Below are positions 18,467 through 27,005 of a stretch of DNA of 64,000 nt, in pieces. The stretch comes from Dehalococcoidia bacterium (GTDB lineage: Bacteria; Chloroflexota; Dehalococcoidia; Lucifugimonadales; Lucifugimonadaceae). Both the position numbers and the translations under genes were made by a program. A model generated the notes under the pieces. It did not search any database, was not told where the DNA came from, and was given only the letters and a program-made list of their open reading frames with translations. The DNA lies in the NCBI GenBank assembly GCA_012959765.1, contig DUCO01000046.1, forward strand, positions 62,001-126,000. The letters are read 5' to 3'. The stretch's first letter is position 1; each line of letters starts with the position of its first letter.

Positions 18467-19609
18467 TTACTCCACCAAGTGCGCGTTAACTACGTCCATA
18501 TCCAGCTCAACGCCCAGACCGGGGCCTGTTGGCGGGGTGATGAAGCCGTTTTCGAACACCATTGGCTCTTTGAATATCGTCTTGTGCAGCGACCCCTGGT
18601 TCGCTTCTTGAATTACGAAGTTCGGCGAGCAGGTATCGACCTGAATGGCTGCAGCGGCGGCGATGGGCCCGCAGTACATGTGAGGGGCGATCATGGCGTA
18701 GTGCGCTTCGGCGATTGCCGCCACTTTTTTGGCTTCGAGAATTCCACCTGCCTGCCCAACGTCGATCTGAATGATCGAGGCTGCGCCCTTTTCGATCAGT
18801 TGCGAAAATTCGTACTTGGTCACAAGTCGTTCACCGCTGGCGATTGGGATGCTGGTGTGTGCAGCAACTTTCGCCATTTCATCGTAGTTTTCGGGCGGCA
18901 CAGGCTCTTCGAACCAGAACGGGTTGTACTGCTCAAGGATGTTTGCGACTCGGATCGCCGAGTACGTTGTCAGCTGGCCATGAGTGCCGATTCCAACCTC
19001 AAGATCGTCACCGACCTCTTTGCGAATGGCCTCGAAAATGTTTGCGGCTTTTCTGATTTCCGGAAGCGAAATATCACGTGGTCCGGGGTGGAGCGGTGAG
19101 AAGGGGTCGAGCTTGCATGCCGTGTTGCCTTCGTCGAGAAGTTGGCGCGCTATTTCACCCGCTCGCTCAGGGCTGTCCTGCCAGCCATTGGGCATGTAGG
19201 CATACGCTCGAAGCTGCTCGTGAAACTTGCCGCCAAGCAGGTTGTAGATCGGCTGATTTGCTGCCTTGCCGATGATGTCCCAGCACGCCATATCGATTGC
19301 TGCAAGCACCGACGTGTAGTGAAGGCTCGGGTGCCGATAGTCGTGCCGGCTGCCGTATGCGTCACTCCAGATTTTCTCGATATTGTAGGGGTTTTGCCCG
19401 ATCAGAAACGCTTCGCATGTTTCGTGGATCAGCTGGATCTGCGAGGTGAACGCCTTCCATCCGCTGTTGCTGAAAGAGCTGCCGGTAACTTTCTCGCCGA
19501 GCCCCGTTATCCCTTCGTCGGTTTCAACTTCAAGAAACAGAAAGTATTTGCCACCGATGTACGGAGCCTCGTTCTCGATAACGGTTGTCTTGATGCCAGT
19601 GACTTTCAA
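18467..19609 (-). CDS. Mandelate racemase / enolase-superfamily enzyme with an altered metal ligand
   Basis: A 380-residue enolase-superfamily protein. The N-terminal capping domain contains VETDEGITGLGE (28-39). The barrel carries metal-binding glutamates in FWFEEPVPPEN (Glu234) and ASGERL (Glu260), IQIDVGQAGGI (280-290) and MIAPHMYCGP (His310). At the first metal-ligand position, where family members usually have an Asp two residues before a His (D-x-H), this protein has IGTHG, with Gly208 instead of Asp and His210 kept. It is probably a sugar-acid dehydratase or relative, but the change leaves catalysis uncertain. It stands alone on the minus strand with no sugar-acid transporter nearby. 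Confidence 0.86.
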   Translation of the reverse strand: MKVTGIKTTVIENEAPYIGGKYFLFLEVETDEGITGLGEKVTGSSFSNSGWKAFTSQIQLIHETCEAFLIGQNPYNIEKIWSDAYGSRHDYRHPSLHYTSVLAAIDMACWDIIGKAANQPIYNLLGGKFHEQLRAYAYMPNGWQDSPERAGEIARQLLDEGNTACKLDPFSPLHPGPRDISLPEIRKAANIFEAIRKEVGDDLEVGIGTHGQLTTYSAIRVANILEQYNPFWFEEPVPPENYDEMAKVAAHTSIPIASGERLVTKYEFSQLIEKGAASIIQIDVGQAGGILEAKKVAAIAEAHYAMIAPHMYCGPIAAAAAIQVDTCSPNFVIQEANQGSLHKTIFKEPMVFENGFITPPTGPGLGVELDMDVVNAHLVE

Positions 19610-19687
19610 CGGGATTACCTCGGGGTGAATTGTTAGACAGGACGCTGCCGCCGGGAGTGTATACCTGCTGATGATTCAGAGACTTGA

Positions 19688-20101
19688 TCAGTCGAGCAGG
19701 CGTGTGACGATGCTGATGGGTTTTAGGCGGATGATGCCTCGGGTGCCACGGGCATGGACAGTTTCCATATAAGGATCGAACTCTTCTGGCGTTTTGTACT
19801 TGCGAACGATCTCTGTGGTGATTTCGAGAGGCTCAACTTCGGTCGAAAGTTCGGCGATACCCGCAATGTATATGTACCTGCCGTCGGGGTGATCGATTAT
19901 TCCGCTACAACGTTGGTCCCGCTCCAGGTTGCGCCACTTTGCGGTTGCCGGTGTTGTCGATATGAAAAAAGTGCCGTCACGCCACACGAACCAGACCGGC
20001 GATAGCTGAGGACCGGCGTCTTTCCGGAGTGTTGCTAGGATCAGGTTTGAAGTGCTGGCCAAGTACTCTTCGGCGGCTTTAGTGGTGAGGCTGTTGGTCA
20101 T
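19688..20101 (-). CDS. PPOX-fold flavin- or F420-dependent protein
   Basis: A 137-residue pyridoxamine-phosphate-oxidase-fold protein. LILATLRKDAGPQLSPVWFVW (about 18-38), ISTTPATAKWRNLERDQRCS and the GIAEL strand fit the small split-barrel class, many of which bind F420 or FMN. Substrate unknown. It lies between the enolase-superfamily gene and a lipoprotein gene on the same strand, 4 bp downstream of the latter, so co-transcription with the lipoprotein is likely. Confidence 0.8.
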   Translation of the reverse strand: MTNSLTTKAAEEYLASTSNLILATLRKDAGPQLSPVWFVWRDGTFFISTTPATAKWRNLERDQRCSGIIDHPDGRYIYIAGIAELSTEVEPLEITTEIVRKYKTPEEFDPYMETVHARGTRGIIRLKPISIVTRLLD

Positions 20102-20105
20102 TCGA

Positions 20106-20672
20106 TTACTCGATTACCTGTGGATCGACCGCAGTCATCAGTGCGGCACAGTGGCCAAGGGCATGCTCTTCGTTCGCTCCCTCGCACAGAAGTACCATGT
20201 TGGCGTAGATCGCATAGCCGCCATACAGGGCCTGAACGCTTCCGCTGCCATGAGACGATGGAGCCGCGAAGTACGCCTTACGATCTTTGAGCCCTTCATC
20301 CCAGGTGGCATCTTCTTCATCGAGTAACGCTGTTTCACCGGATCCTTCGATCGCGTAACTGGTTCCAAACGTCTTGGCCTCGGCGTGGGAGCCGTAAAAC
20401 CGTATTTCGTATTCTTTAGAAACTGTTCCCGATGGTGTCCAGAAGCCGAACCACGCGTCGGTAGCGGCAGGAAGTTCCGAGACGTCGTATTCAGTGTTGG
20501 TCTTGAATCGAACCGCCTTGAAATCGTCGATAGAGAAAATGCGCTCAGAAGGCGTAATTTTCTCGAATGACTCCCGATGTGCAGCTGTGGCATCGCCGCT
20601 GCCGCAGGCTGCGGTGGCGGTAAGTGCGATGGCGAGGACCGGTATCAACAGTCGAATGTTCGGAAGTTTCAA
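20106..20672 (-). CDS. Putative lipoprotein of unknown function
   Basis: Taking a TTG start at 20672 gives a lipoprotein signal at once: [17 protein letters not shown] then TAAC as the lipobox, followed by a Ser/Gly/Asp linker. An in-frame ATG at 20756 would add 28 residues without a signal and fits less well. The mature domain (about 160 residues) has no family I recognise; a paired CEGAN...HC near the end may form a disulfide. It reads into the PPOX gene 4 bp away. Confidence 0.6.
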   Translation of the reverse strand: MKLPNIRLLIPVLAIALTATAACGSGDATAAHRESFEKITPSERIFSIDDFKAVRFKTNTEYDVSELPAATDAWFGFWTPSGTVSKEYEIRFYGSHAEAKTFGTSYAIEGSGETALLDEEDATWDEGLKDRKAYFAAPSSHGSGSVQALYGGYAIYANMVLLCEGANEEHALGHCAALMTAVDPQVIE

Positions 20673-20807
20673 AGCTAAATATCTCGGAAATGGAATGGCA
20701 AATCGAGCACCGGAATCATAACCCGTCGGGAGCCGAGTGGCGATTCGGGTTCGCATATTTGGTTCAAGTTTTGTGTTGGTTAATGAGAATATGGGTGACT
20801 ACAAACG

Positions 20808-20839
20808 AAAAGCCCCGACCGTTGTGGTTGGGGCTTTTT
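20808..20839 (-). terminator. Terminator of the tRNA-Pro gene
   Basis: A stem AAAAGCCCCGACC (20808-20820) / GGTTGGGGCTTTT (20826-20838), one mismatch in 13, with a five-base loop. Read on the minus strand it ends in TTTT and lies 16 bp beyond the tRNA 3' end. It also falls past the upstream end of the lipoprotein gene, so it shields that gene from tRNA transcription. Confidence 0.88.
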
Positions 20840-20854
20840 GTTATTTGCAATACA

Positions 20855-20931
<77 letters not shown>

Positions 20932-20947
20932 ACTGATGAGCTATTCA

Positions 20948-20953
20948 ATTATA
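20948..20953 (-). promoter_or_regulatory. Consensus -10 box for tRNA-Pro
   Basis: TATAAT on the minus strand, 16 bp before the mature tRNA 5' end, which places transcription start a few bases upstream of the tRNA. The -35 region (about 18 bp further) is a poor match, TGCCAA or similar. Confidence 0.6.
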
Positions 20954-21006
20954 GCGGTGGATACGGGATTGTTGGCATGGAGATTTTTGGGTGGAACCGC
21001 CGGTTT

Positions 21007-21207
21007 TGTCATTGCGAGGAGGTACGACGTGGCAATCAGCGATCAAAGTACGAGGGTTGTTCATTCCAATTCAAACTGAACATGCTCGTATGTGGTACAT
21101 CGGTTCGCAGGTAGCCTCGCTAGGTTCACGACTGGCCGAATCGCGCTGAATTCCCTTATCGAGAGCTGATTGCCACGTCACCGCAGGGCCGGCTCCTCGC
21201 AATGACA
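21007..21207. repeat. Dispersed inverted-repeat element, family 1 copy C
   Basis: A 201-bp element filling most of the 328-bp gap between tRNA-Pro and the hydroxyacid dehydrogenase gene. Outer arms TGTCATTGCGAGGA (21007-21020) and its complement (21194-21207) are perfect, as in copy A; the inner ACGTGGCAATC is mirrored by GATTGCCACGT around 21169-21179. The interior differs from copies A and B apart from short stretches. No gene is seen in the gap. Confidence 0.88.
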
Positions 21208-21259
21208 GATGTTGACCTGTCATCTCAGCTATGACTTGATGAAAACGTGCCCCCGGCAC

Positions 21260-22252
21260 TTATACCGGTTTTACGATCCAGTCTGGGGTTTCGCCTCGAA
21301 CCATTCGGCCTGCGTTTTCCATCGTGAACTGTGCGCCGTTCAATTCCGATTCCAGCGCTCGAGTCGCAACGTGCGGGGTAACTACAACGTTGGTCATAGT
21401 CGGCAGTGGATTATCGGCTTCGATCGGCTCGATCTCAGTCACATCAAGACCCGCACCGAAAATCTCTTTCGCCTCAAGACCCCGGATCAAAGCGTTCTCG
21501 TCGACCACCGGTCCCCGGCAGGTGTTTATGAGGATTGCGGTGGGCTTCATCAATTTCAGCTCACGATCGGAAATCATGCCAGTGGTCACCCTGTCCTGCG
21601 GAACATGAAGAGTGATGATGTCGGAAGTCGACAGCAACTCATCCAACTCGACGCGTTTGGCACCAGTGGCTGCAACGTATTCAGCATCGTGGTCAACAAC
21701 GTCGTGGTAAACGAGTTCGCACTCCCAGCCGTTAAGTCGCTTTGCCACCCGTGACCCGATTCTCCCGAGACCAATAATTCCGACGCGCTTGCCGACGAGC
21801 GTGTGGAACTCAGTTCGATCGCCTTCAACACCGGTCATCCACGTACCGTGTTTTACACTTTCGATTTGCACATCGAGCTTTCGGTTGACCGCGAACATCA
21901 GCCCAATGGCGTGCTCGGCCACTGCCACGGCGTTCGCACCGCCGTTGTTGGCAACATCCACGCCCATCTCGGCGAGTGATGCCTTGTCTATCCAGTCGGT
22001 ACCGGCGCTTGAGGTCTGGACCAGCTTTACGGTTCCGAGCTTGTCGACGAGTTCGACCAGCTTCGGATATCGACCCTTTGGAAGAATCATCACAGCACCC
22101 TGGCACTGGTCAGCAATTTCGTCGAACGAGAGATCGCTATCGACAAACCTGAGGTCAATTCCGCCTACGCGGTCCGCTGCCGCCTGTGATTCCGTGTTGC
22201 CTCTTTCAGCAAGAGGAGATTTCGGACCGAGGATTACTACGATGTTCGACAT
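21260..22252 (-). CDS. D-2-hydroxyacid dehydrogenase, NAD-binding
   Basis: A 330-residue two-domain enzyme. The NAD fold motif GIIGLGRIGSRVAKRL lies near 158-173. The catalytic triad pattern is present: Arg in NTCRGPVVDE, Glu in TEIEP and His in VTPHVA. It would interconvert a 2-keto acid and a D-2-hydroxy acid (glycerate, phosphoglycerate or lactate-type), but the substrate cannot be named and there is no C-terminal ACT domain as in many SerA proteins. It diverges from thrB across about 215 bp. Confidence 0.88.
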   Translation of the reverse strand: MSNIVVILGPKSPLAERGNTESQAAADRVGGIDLRFVDSDLSFDEIADQCQGAVMILPKGRYPKLVELVDKLGTVKLVQTSSAGTDWIDKASLAEMGVDVANNGGANAVAVAEHAIGLMFAVNRKLDVQIESVKHGTWMTGVEGDRTEFHTLVGKRVGIIGLGRIGSRVAKRLNGWECELVYHDVVDHDAEYVAATGAKRVELDELLSTSDIITLHVPQDRVTTGMISDRELKLMKPTAILINTCRGPVVDENALIRGLEAKEIFGAGLDVTEIEPIEADNPLPTMTNVVVTPHVATRALESELNGAQFTMENAGRMVRGETPDWIVKPV

Positions 22253-22467
22253 ATTTTGTGCTGCTCTGCTTCTGGGCTTGTGGCTATTAATGTGGCTAAA
22301 ACGAATTACTTACTCGTACGTGCGTATGTACGACGGCAGATTATACTTACAAGGTTGGATCGAAATGCAAGTCAATGAGCGATTCTTCAAAATTGCCAGC
22401 TCCAGTCCATTCACCGTTCGGCTTTTATACAACCTGACATCTCAATCCCATCCCCACCACTACGAAT

Positions 22468-23373
22468 TTGAACTCAGTAACAGTACGCGCCCCAGCAACC
22501 ACCGCCAATCTCGGACCCGGATTCGACAGCATTGGCATGGCACTCGATATTTGGAATGAGTTGACGCTGACGCGTGGAGATTTCAGCGTGTCGGCATCTG
22601 GCGAAGGCGCGGACATCGTTCCTCTCGATACCCGGAACCTCGCGGTAACAGGTGTTGAAGCGGTATTCAACTACATCGGCGAGCCAGTGCCCGGGCTGCA
22701 ATACGAACAGACCAACAGGGTGCCTTTCGCCCGGGGCATGGGCAGTAGTTCTTCGGCGATTGTGAGCGGACTTATTGCGGGATCGGTGATTTCTGGTGCT
22801 GATCTTTCGAAAGGGGAGATCACCGTTCTGGCTGCCGATATCGAAGGCCATCCCGACAACGTTGCTCCTGCTATCTACGGCGGGTGCACGGTGGGTGTGC
22901 GCAATGGCACCGACAAATGGATCGTCGATCAGGTGAAGTTCCCCGAAGAGCTATATGCCGTGCTGTTTGTTCCTGAAATGGAGATGAACACTCACGAATC
23001 GAGGGCACGGCTTCCAGATCAGATCAGTCGTACCGACGCCGTGTACAACATTGGGCGTGCGGCGCTACTTGTGAATGCGCTTTCTTCAGGGCGTCTGGAA
23101 CTGCTGAAATACGCCACCGATGACCGACTTCATCAGCCTCATCGTGCGCAGGCGTTCACCGCAATGCCGCATCTTATTGAAGCCGCAATCAAGGGTGGTG
23201 CTCATGGCGCTTTCCTATCGGGTGCCGGACCCACAGTGCTTGCTCTGGCGACCGGGCGAGAAGTGACTATCAGCTACGAAATGGCGGAATCGGCTCGGAT
23301 TCTGGGCGTTGAAGGTAAGCCGATGATTCTGGCAATCGCAACCGAAGGCGCATCGGTGATCTCGAGCTCATGA
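22468..23373 (+). CDS. thrB: Homoserine kinase
   Basis: A 301-residue GHMP kinase that phosphorylates homoserine for threonine synthesis. APATTANLGPGFDSIGMAL (8-26) and the ATP-binding PFARGMGSSSSA (86-97) are the family signatures, and GAFLSGAGPTVLAL is the C-terminal GHMP motif. The start is a TTG at 22468, placing the first motif immediately after the initiator. It overlaps lysC by four bases (ATGA), so the two are translationally coupled. Confidence 0.94.
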   Translation: MNSVTVRAPATTANLGPGFDSIGMALDIWNELTLTRGDFSVSASGEGADIVPLDTRNLAVTGVEAVFNYIGEPVPGLQYEQTNRVPFARGMGSSSSAIVSGLIAGSVISGADLSKGEITVLAADIEGHPDNVAPAIYGGCTVGVRNGTDKWIVDQVKFPEELYAVLFVPEMEMNTHESRARLPDQISRTDAVYNIGRAALLVNALSSGRLELLKYATDDRLHQPHRAQAFTAMPHLIEAAIKGGAHGAFLSGAGPTVLALATGREVTISYEMAESARILGVEGKPMILAIATEGASVISSS

Positions 23374-24620
23374 CGACTCAATCCGAACAAGATCATCGCC
23401 CGGTTATCGTCCAGAAATACGGCGGAAGCTCGCTTGCCGATCCCGAGATGATTCACAAAGTTGCTTCCCGCATCATCGCAAAAAGCGAAGAGGGTGTTGA
23501 TGTAGTTGTGGTCGTATCGGCGATGGGCGATTCAACCGACGAGTTACACGCACTGTCGAAAGCCGTCACAAAAGGAGCGACTCCGGATCCACGCGAGATG
23601 GACACTTTGCTTTCGACCGGTGAACTGGTTACCTCAACACTGATGGCTATGGCGCTAAAGGCACGTGGGCACGATGCCGTGAGCTTGAGCGGTCCGCAGG
23701 CCGGAATAAAAACCGACGCCGTGCATGGATCGGCGCGTATCGCAGATATCAAGACTGATCGACTCCGTCGGGAGCTCGACAAAGGTCGCATCGTTATTGT
23801 CGCCGGGTTTCAGGGTCTCGCCGAATCTGGCGATATAACGACTCTTGGTCGTGGTGCTTCGGATACGACTGCAGTTGCGCTTGCGGTAGCCACGAAGGCT
23901 GAACGATGCGAGATATATACAGATGTCGAAGGGATCTACACAACTGATCCACGACTCACCGATAAAGCTAGAAAACTTGCCGAAATTGGCTTCCAGGAAA
24001 TGCTGGAAATGGCTGTTCTCGGGGCGAAAATGAACCCTCGTTCGATTGAACTTGGCCTTGTGTACGACATGCCTATCTACGTGGCATCGTCGTTCTCAAA
24101 CGAAACCGGTACGCTTATCCACGGAGGAGAGCACACAATGGAAGTCCGCAAGGTCGTAACCGGTATTGCTGTCGATCGAAATGTTGGAAAAATTACCGTT
24201 CGCGGCGTAATCGACCGCCCCGGTATCGCAGCAGGACTGCTTCAGCCACTGGCCGATGCAGGAGTTAGCGTCGACGTTATCGTTCAGAACACATCTTCAG
24301 ACGGCACGACCGACTTCACGTTTACAACTGCATTGGCGAGCGTGGAAAAAGCAGCGGAAGTTATCGAAAGCGATTCCACGGTTGAATACGCCGAAGTTGT
24401 TACCGGTTCCAATCTTGCCAAAGTCAGCGTTGTCGGCACTGGTATGGAAAATGCGCCCGGATATGCTGCCAAAATGTTCTCTACGCTTTCAGAAGTTGAT
24501 GTGAATATCGATATGATCACGACTTCAGAGATCCGCATCACAACAATCATTGAGCGTGATCAGGTTCAGAAAGCAGTTCAGGCGTTACACGATGCGTTTG
24601 AACTCGAAAAGACCGAATAG
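23370..24620 (+). CDS. lysC: Aspartate kinase
   Basis: A 416-residue monofunctional aspartate kinase: the first step from aspartate to lysine, threonine and methionine. VQKYGGSSLADPE (14-26) is the kinase signature, TLGRGASDTTAVALA (about 150-164) and EIYTDVEGIYTTDPR follow, and two C-terminal ACT domains (from about 260) include GMENAPGYAAKMF and provide allosteric control. It overlaps thrB. lysA lies about 12 kb away and is not in this operon. Confidence 0.95.
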   Translation: MTTQSEQDHRPVIVQKYGGSSLADPEMIHKVASRIIAKSEEGVDVVVVVSAMGDSTDELHALSKAVTKGATPDPREMDTLLSTGELVTSTLMAMALKARGHDAVSLSGPQAGIKTDAVHGSARIADIKTDRLRRELDKGRIVIVAGFQGLAESGDITTLGRGASDTTAVALAVATKAERCEIYTDVEGIYTTDPRLTDKARKLAEIGFQEMLEMAVLGAKMNPRSIELGLVYDMPIYVASSFSNETGTLIHGGEHTMEVRKVVTGIAVDRNVGKITVRGVIDRPGIAAGLLQPLADAGVSVDVIVQNTSSDGTTDFTFTTALASVEKAAEVIESDSTVEYAEVVTGSNLAKVSVVGTGMENAPGYAAKMFSTLSEVDVNIDMITTSEIRITTIIERDQVQKAVQALHDAFELEKTE

Positions 24621-24674
24621 ACTCGTGACGTGAACACCTGATTCACGGTACAAAGCCAAACCCGAATACATATC

Positions 24675-25472
24675 TTGACCCAGCCGCACCTAAGCGTAGT
24701 GATTCCCGCCTACAACGAAGAGGCTCGGATCGCGTCGACGGTGAAGGCGCTGGTCGACTATCTGGAGATATGGTATGGAGAGTCTACTGAGTCGCAGGGC
24801 GCTCGTTTATGGGAGCTACTGGTAGTAAGCGATGGTTCTACCGATTCGACGGCTGCGATCGTCTCTGAGATAAGTGCTACAGACGAACGCGTCAGGCTAA
24901 TCGACGCTCCTCATGGCGGAAAAGGCGCAGCCGTAAGACGAGGCATGGATGAAGCGACCGGAGACTGGCGATTCCTCTGCGATGCCGATCTTTCGATGCC
25001 TGCCGACAATCTGGGACGATTTTTCGGTGAAGAAGATACCGGCGGGCATTCCGGTTCTCCACAACCTCGATTCGACGTATCCATTGGTTCACGTGAAGCT
25101 TCTGGAGCGCGGCGGTTCAACGAGCCACGCAGCCGCCATATAAAAGGTCGTCTCTTTAACTACGCTGTGAAGGTTCTCGCACTGCGAGGGATAGAAGACA
25201 CTCAGTGTGGCTTCAAGCTGTTCTCGGCTGAAGCTGCCAGCAAGCTGTTCCCGCACCAGTCGCTCGATGGCTGGGCCTTTGATGTCGAACTACTTGTGAT
25301 GGCAAAAAAAGCCGGATTCACCGTTGTTGAGGTGCCTATCGACTGGTGCTATGGTGAGGGTTCGAAAATGACGCTGTCGAAGGGTGTGCTTGCAGTGCTA
25401 GATGTGGCTCGTGTGGGCGTGAATAGTTTATTTGGCAAGTACAAAATCGTTGCGCGAAAGGGAGATTCATAG
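24675..25472 (+). CDS. Family 2 glycosyltransferase (DPG-synthase type)
   Basis: A 265-residue GT-A enzyme starting at TTG 24675. SVVIPAYNEEARIASTV (7-23) is the nucleotide-sugar fold, GGKGAAVRRGM (about 81-91) and the DADLSMP metal-binding motif (about 103-109) follow, and QCGFKLF with GWAFDVELL are typical of dolichyl/polyprenyl-phosphate glucosyltransferases. It likely loads glucose or a similar sugar onto a lipid phosphate. No membrane segment is evident. It is followed within a few bases by the CoA-binding and Dpm1-like genes. Confidence 0.85.
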   Translation: MTQPHLSVVIPAYNEEARIASTVKALVDYLEIWYGESTESQGARLWELLVVSDGSTDSTAAIVSEISATDERVRLIDAPHGGKGAAVRRGMDEATGDWRFLCDADLSMPADNLGRFFGEEDTGGHSGSPQPRFDVSIGSREASGARRFNEPRSRHIKGRLFNYAVKVLALRGIEDTQCGFKLFSAEAASKLFPHQSLDGWAFDVELLVMAKKAGFTVVEVPIDWCYGEGSKMTLSKGVLAVLDVARVGVNSLFGKYKIVARKGDS

Positions 25473-25474
25473 CT

Positions 25475-25894
25475 GTGATTCCAAACCCTTCAACTCCCGA
25501 AATCCGCTCCATTCTCAATGATTCAAAGACGATAGCTGTTATCGGTATCTCAAATCGCGAAGATCGAGCTAGCAAGTACGTTTCTGAGTACATGCAGCGC
25601 TCCGGCTACACGATCTACCCCGTGAATCCGAATCTTGACGAGTGGAACGGGCTGGACGTTTACGATTCGATTCTGGATGTCCCGGTCAAAGTCGATATCG
25701 TCGATGTATTCAGGCGATCAACTGAAATTATCCCTCTGGCGAGGGATGCCGTCAGCGCTGGGTCGAAGGTACTGTGGCTGCAACAGGGTGTTGTAAATGA
25801 CGATGCGGCAGTTATCGCATCGGAGGGCGGGCTGACCGTGATCATGGATTCCTGCATCATGGTCGAGCACAAATCTATGAAGTTGGGTCTCTAG
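25475..25894 (+). CDS. CoA-binding domain protein
   Basis: A 139-residue protein of the YccU-type CoA-binding Rossmann family, starting at GTG 25475 after a GGGAGATT ribosome site. TIAVIGISNREDRASKYVSEYM (19-40) is the nucleotide fold; YTIYPVNPN, VDIVDVFRRS and LWLQQGVVND are conserved family segments. The role is unknown. It lies 2 bp after one glycosyltransferase gene and 2 bp before another. Confidence 0.87.
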   Translation: MIPNPSTPEIRSILNDSKTIAVIGISNREDRASKYVSEYMQRSGYTIYPVNPNLDEWNGLDVYDSILDVPVKVDIVDVFRRSTEIIPLARDAVSAGSKVLWLQQGVVNDDAAVIASEGGLTVIMDSCIMVEHKSMKLGL

Positions 25895-25896
25895 GA

Positions 25897-26658
25897 TTGA
25901 CTAACGAACCGGCAAATATGGCGACTGGGTCAAATGAGAATGACAATCCGCTGAAGGTAGCGGTTGTCGTTCCGACTTACAACGAAGCTGAGACGCTGCC
26001 CGTGTTGATAGCGAAAGTTGCCGAACAGAACATCGATGGGCTTGGGTTCGTGATAGTTGACGATGGGTCGCCAGACGGTACCGGCGACATCGCTGACCGA
26101 CTTGTCGACGACTATCCCGGTGTATTTATAGTCATTCATCGTGAAGCCAAGCAGGGGCTGGGTACCGCCTACATGGCCGGCTTCCAGGCCGCTCTCGACG
26201 CCGGTGCCGAGTGCATCGTCGAAATGGACGCCGATCTTTCACACCCACCTGAAGTTATTAGTGGCCTGCTGGGCGAGCTTGCGCACGCCGACGTCGCGGT
26301 GGCTTCGCGATATACGCCCGGCGGCGGAGTCGATCCCAGCTGGAGTTGGGGGCGTCGCCAGATCAGCTACTGGGGCAACGTTGGCATTCGACTGATCCTT
26401 GGGCTGAAGGTGACAGACGCCACGGCAGGGTTCAAGGGATTTCGTCGCAATACGCTCGAATCTATCGGAATCAAACGCTTGCGACTCACCGGATTCGGAT
26501 TCCAGGCAGAAGTGGCCTACAGGTGCCAGAAGGCTGGAATGAACGTCGTCGAGCACCCTTATGTGTTCATGGATCGAACACGAGGTTCTTCCAAGATGTC
26601 GTTCGGCATCATTGTCGAAGCCTTCTTCCATCTTTCGTGGTTGCGAATTCGCGGATAG
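25897..26658 (+). CDS. Polyprenol-phosphate mannosyltransferase (Dpm1-like)
   Basis: A 253-residue GT2 enzyme beginning at TTG 25897. VAVVVPTYNEAETLPVLI (about 20-37), IVDDGSPDGTGDIAD, the metal motif MDADLSHPP, and DATAGFKGFRRN with MDRTRGSSKM identify the Dpm1 branch, which makes polyprenyl-phosphate-mannose for later protein or lipid glycosylation. It lacks the C-terminal membrane domain that some bacterial versions have. It is tightly linked to the preceding GT2 gene. The glycosylation partner is not in the window. Confidence 0.88.
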   Translation: MTNEPANMATGSNENDNPLKVAVVVPTYNEAETLPVLIAKVAEQNIDGLGFVIVDDGSPDGTGDIADRLVDDYPGVFIVIHREAKQGLGTAYMAGFQAALDAGAECIVEMDADLSHPPEVISGLLGELAHADVAVASRYTPGGGVDPSWSWGRRQISYWGNVGIRLILGLKVTDATAGFKGFRRNTLESIGIKRLRLTGFGFQAEVAYRCQKAGMNVVEHPYVFMDRTRGSSKMSFGIIVEAFFHLSWLRIRG

Positions 26659-27005
26659 CCCCCAGAATCTGAAAAAAAGCCTGAAAATCGATTTCCGTCG
26701 GTCCCGGCTGAAATATGCCCCGCAATTCGTGGCTTACGTCGCGCAAACGATTCGTTAAACCTTCTCTTAAACGTCGTCTCACACCGTTTGAGTGGGTTGG
26801 TGTGAAACACGCCTCCGCTCGTTGGTAATCAGATGCCGCACACCTTAATCACAAGTTCCGCCTAGACGAAACCTACGTGCAGGCGCACATTAAGAATGGT
26901 GGGTTAACCCCGATAAAGAGGTCTAAATCTGGAGATATCACGTCTGTAGTAAAGCAGAGGACACTGCAATTACTCGCTGAAATCACTGCCTAGGGAACTC
27001 CAATA
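26659..27005. other. Intergenic gap with one hairpin
   Basis: 347 bp between the Dpm1-like gene and the TPR gene. A 7-bp inverted repeat TCACACC (26779-26785) / GGTGTGA (26799-26805) with a 13-base loop has no T tract, so it is not a good terminator. No gene, tRNA or riboswitch was seen. Confidence 0.4.

Noticed and set aside
18293-19099. Long plus-strand open frame of 268 codons
   Set aside because: It lies opposite the clear enolase-superfamily gene and its translation has no protein-family character; a shadow frame.
22253-22467. Short palindrome CGTACGTGCGTATGTACG upstream of thrB
   Set aside because: Present, but the perfect part is only a few bases and I could not tie it to a regulator.
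21789-22559. Plus-strand open frame of 256 codons
   Set aside because: Mostly antisense to the hydroxyacid dehydrogenase gene and runs into the thrB start; Ser/Pro-rich translation typical of a shadow.
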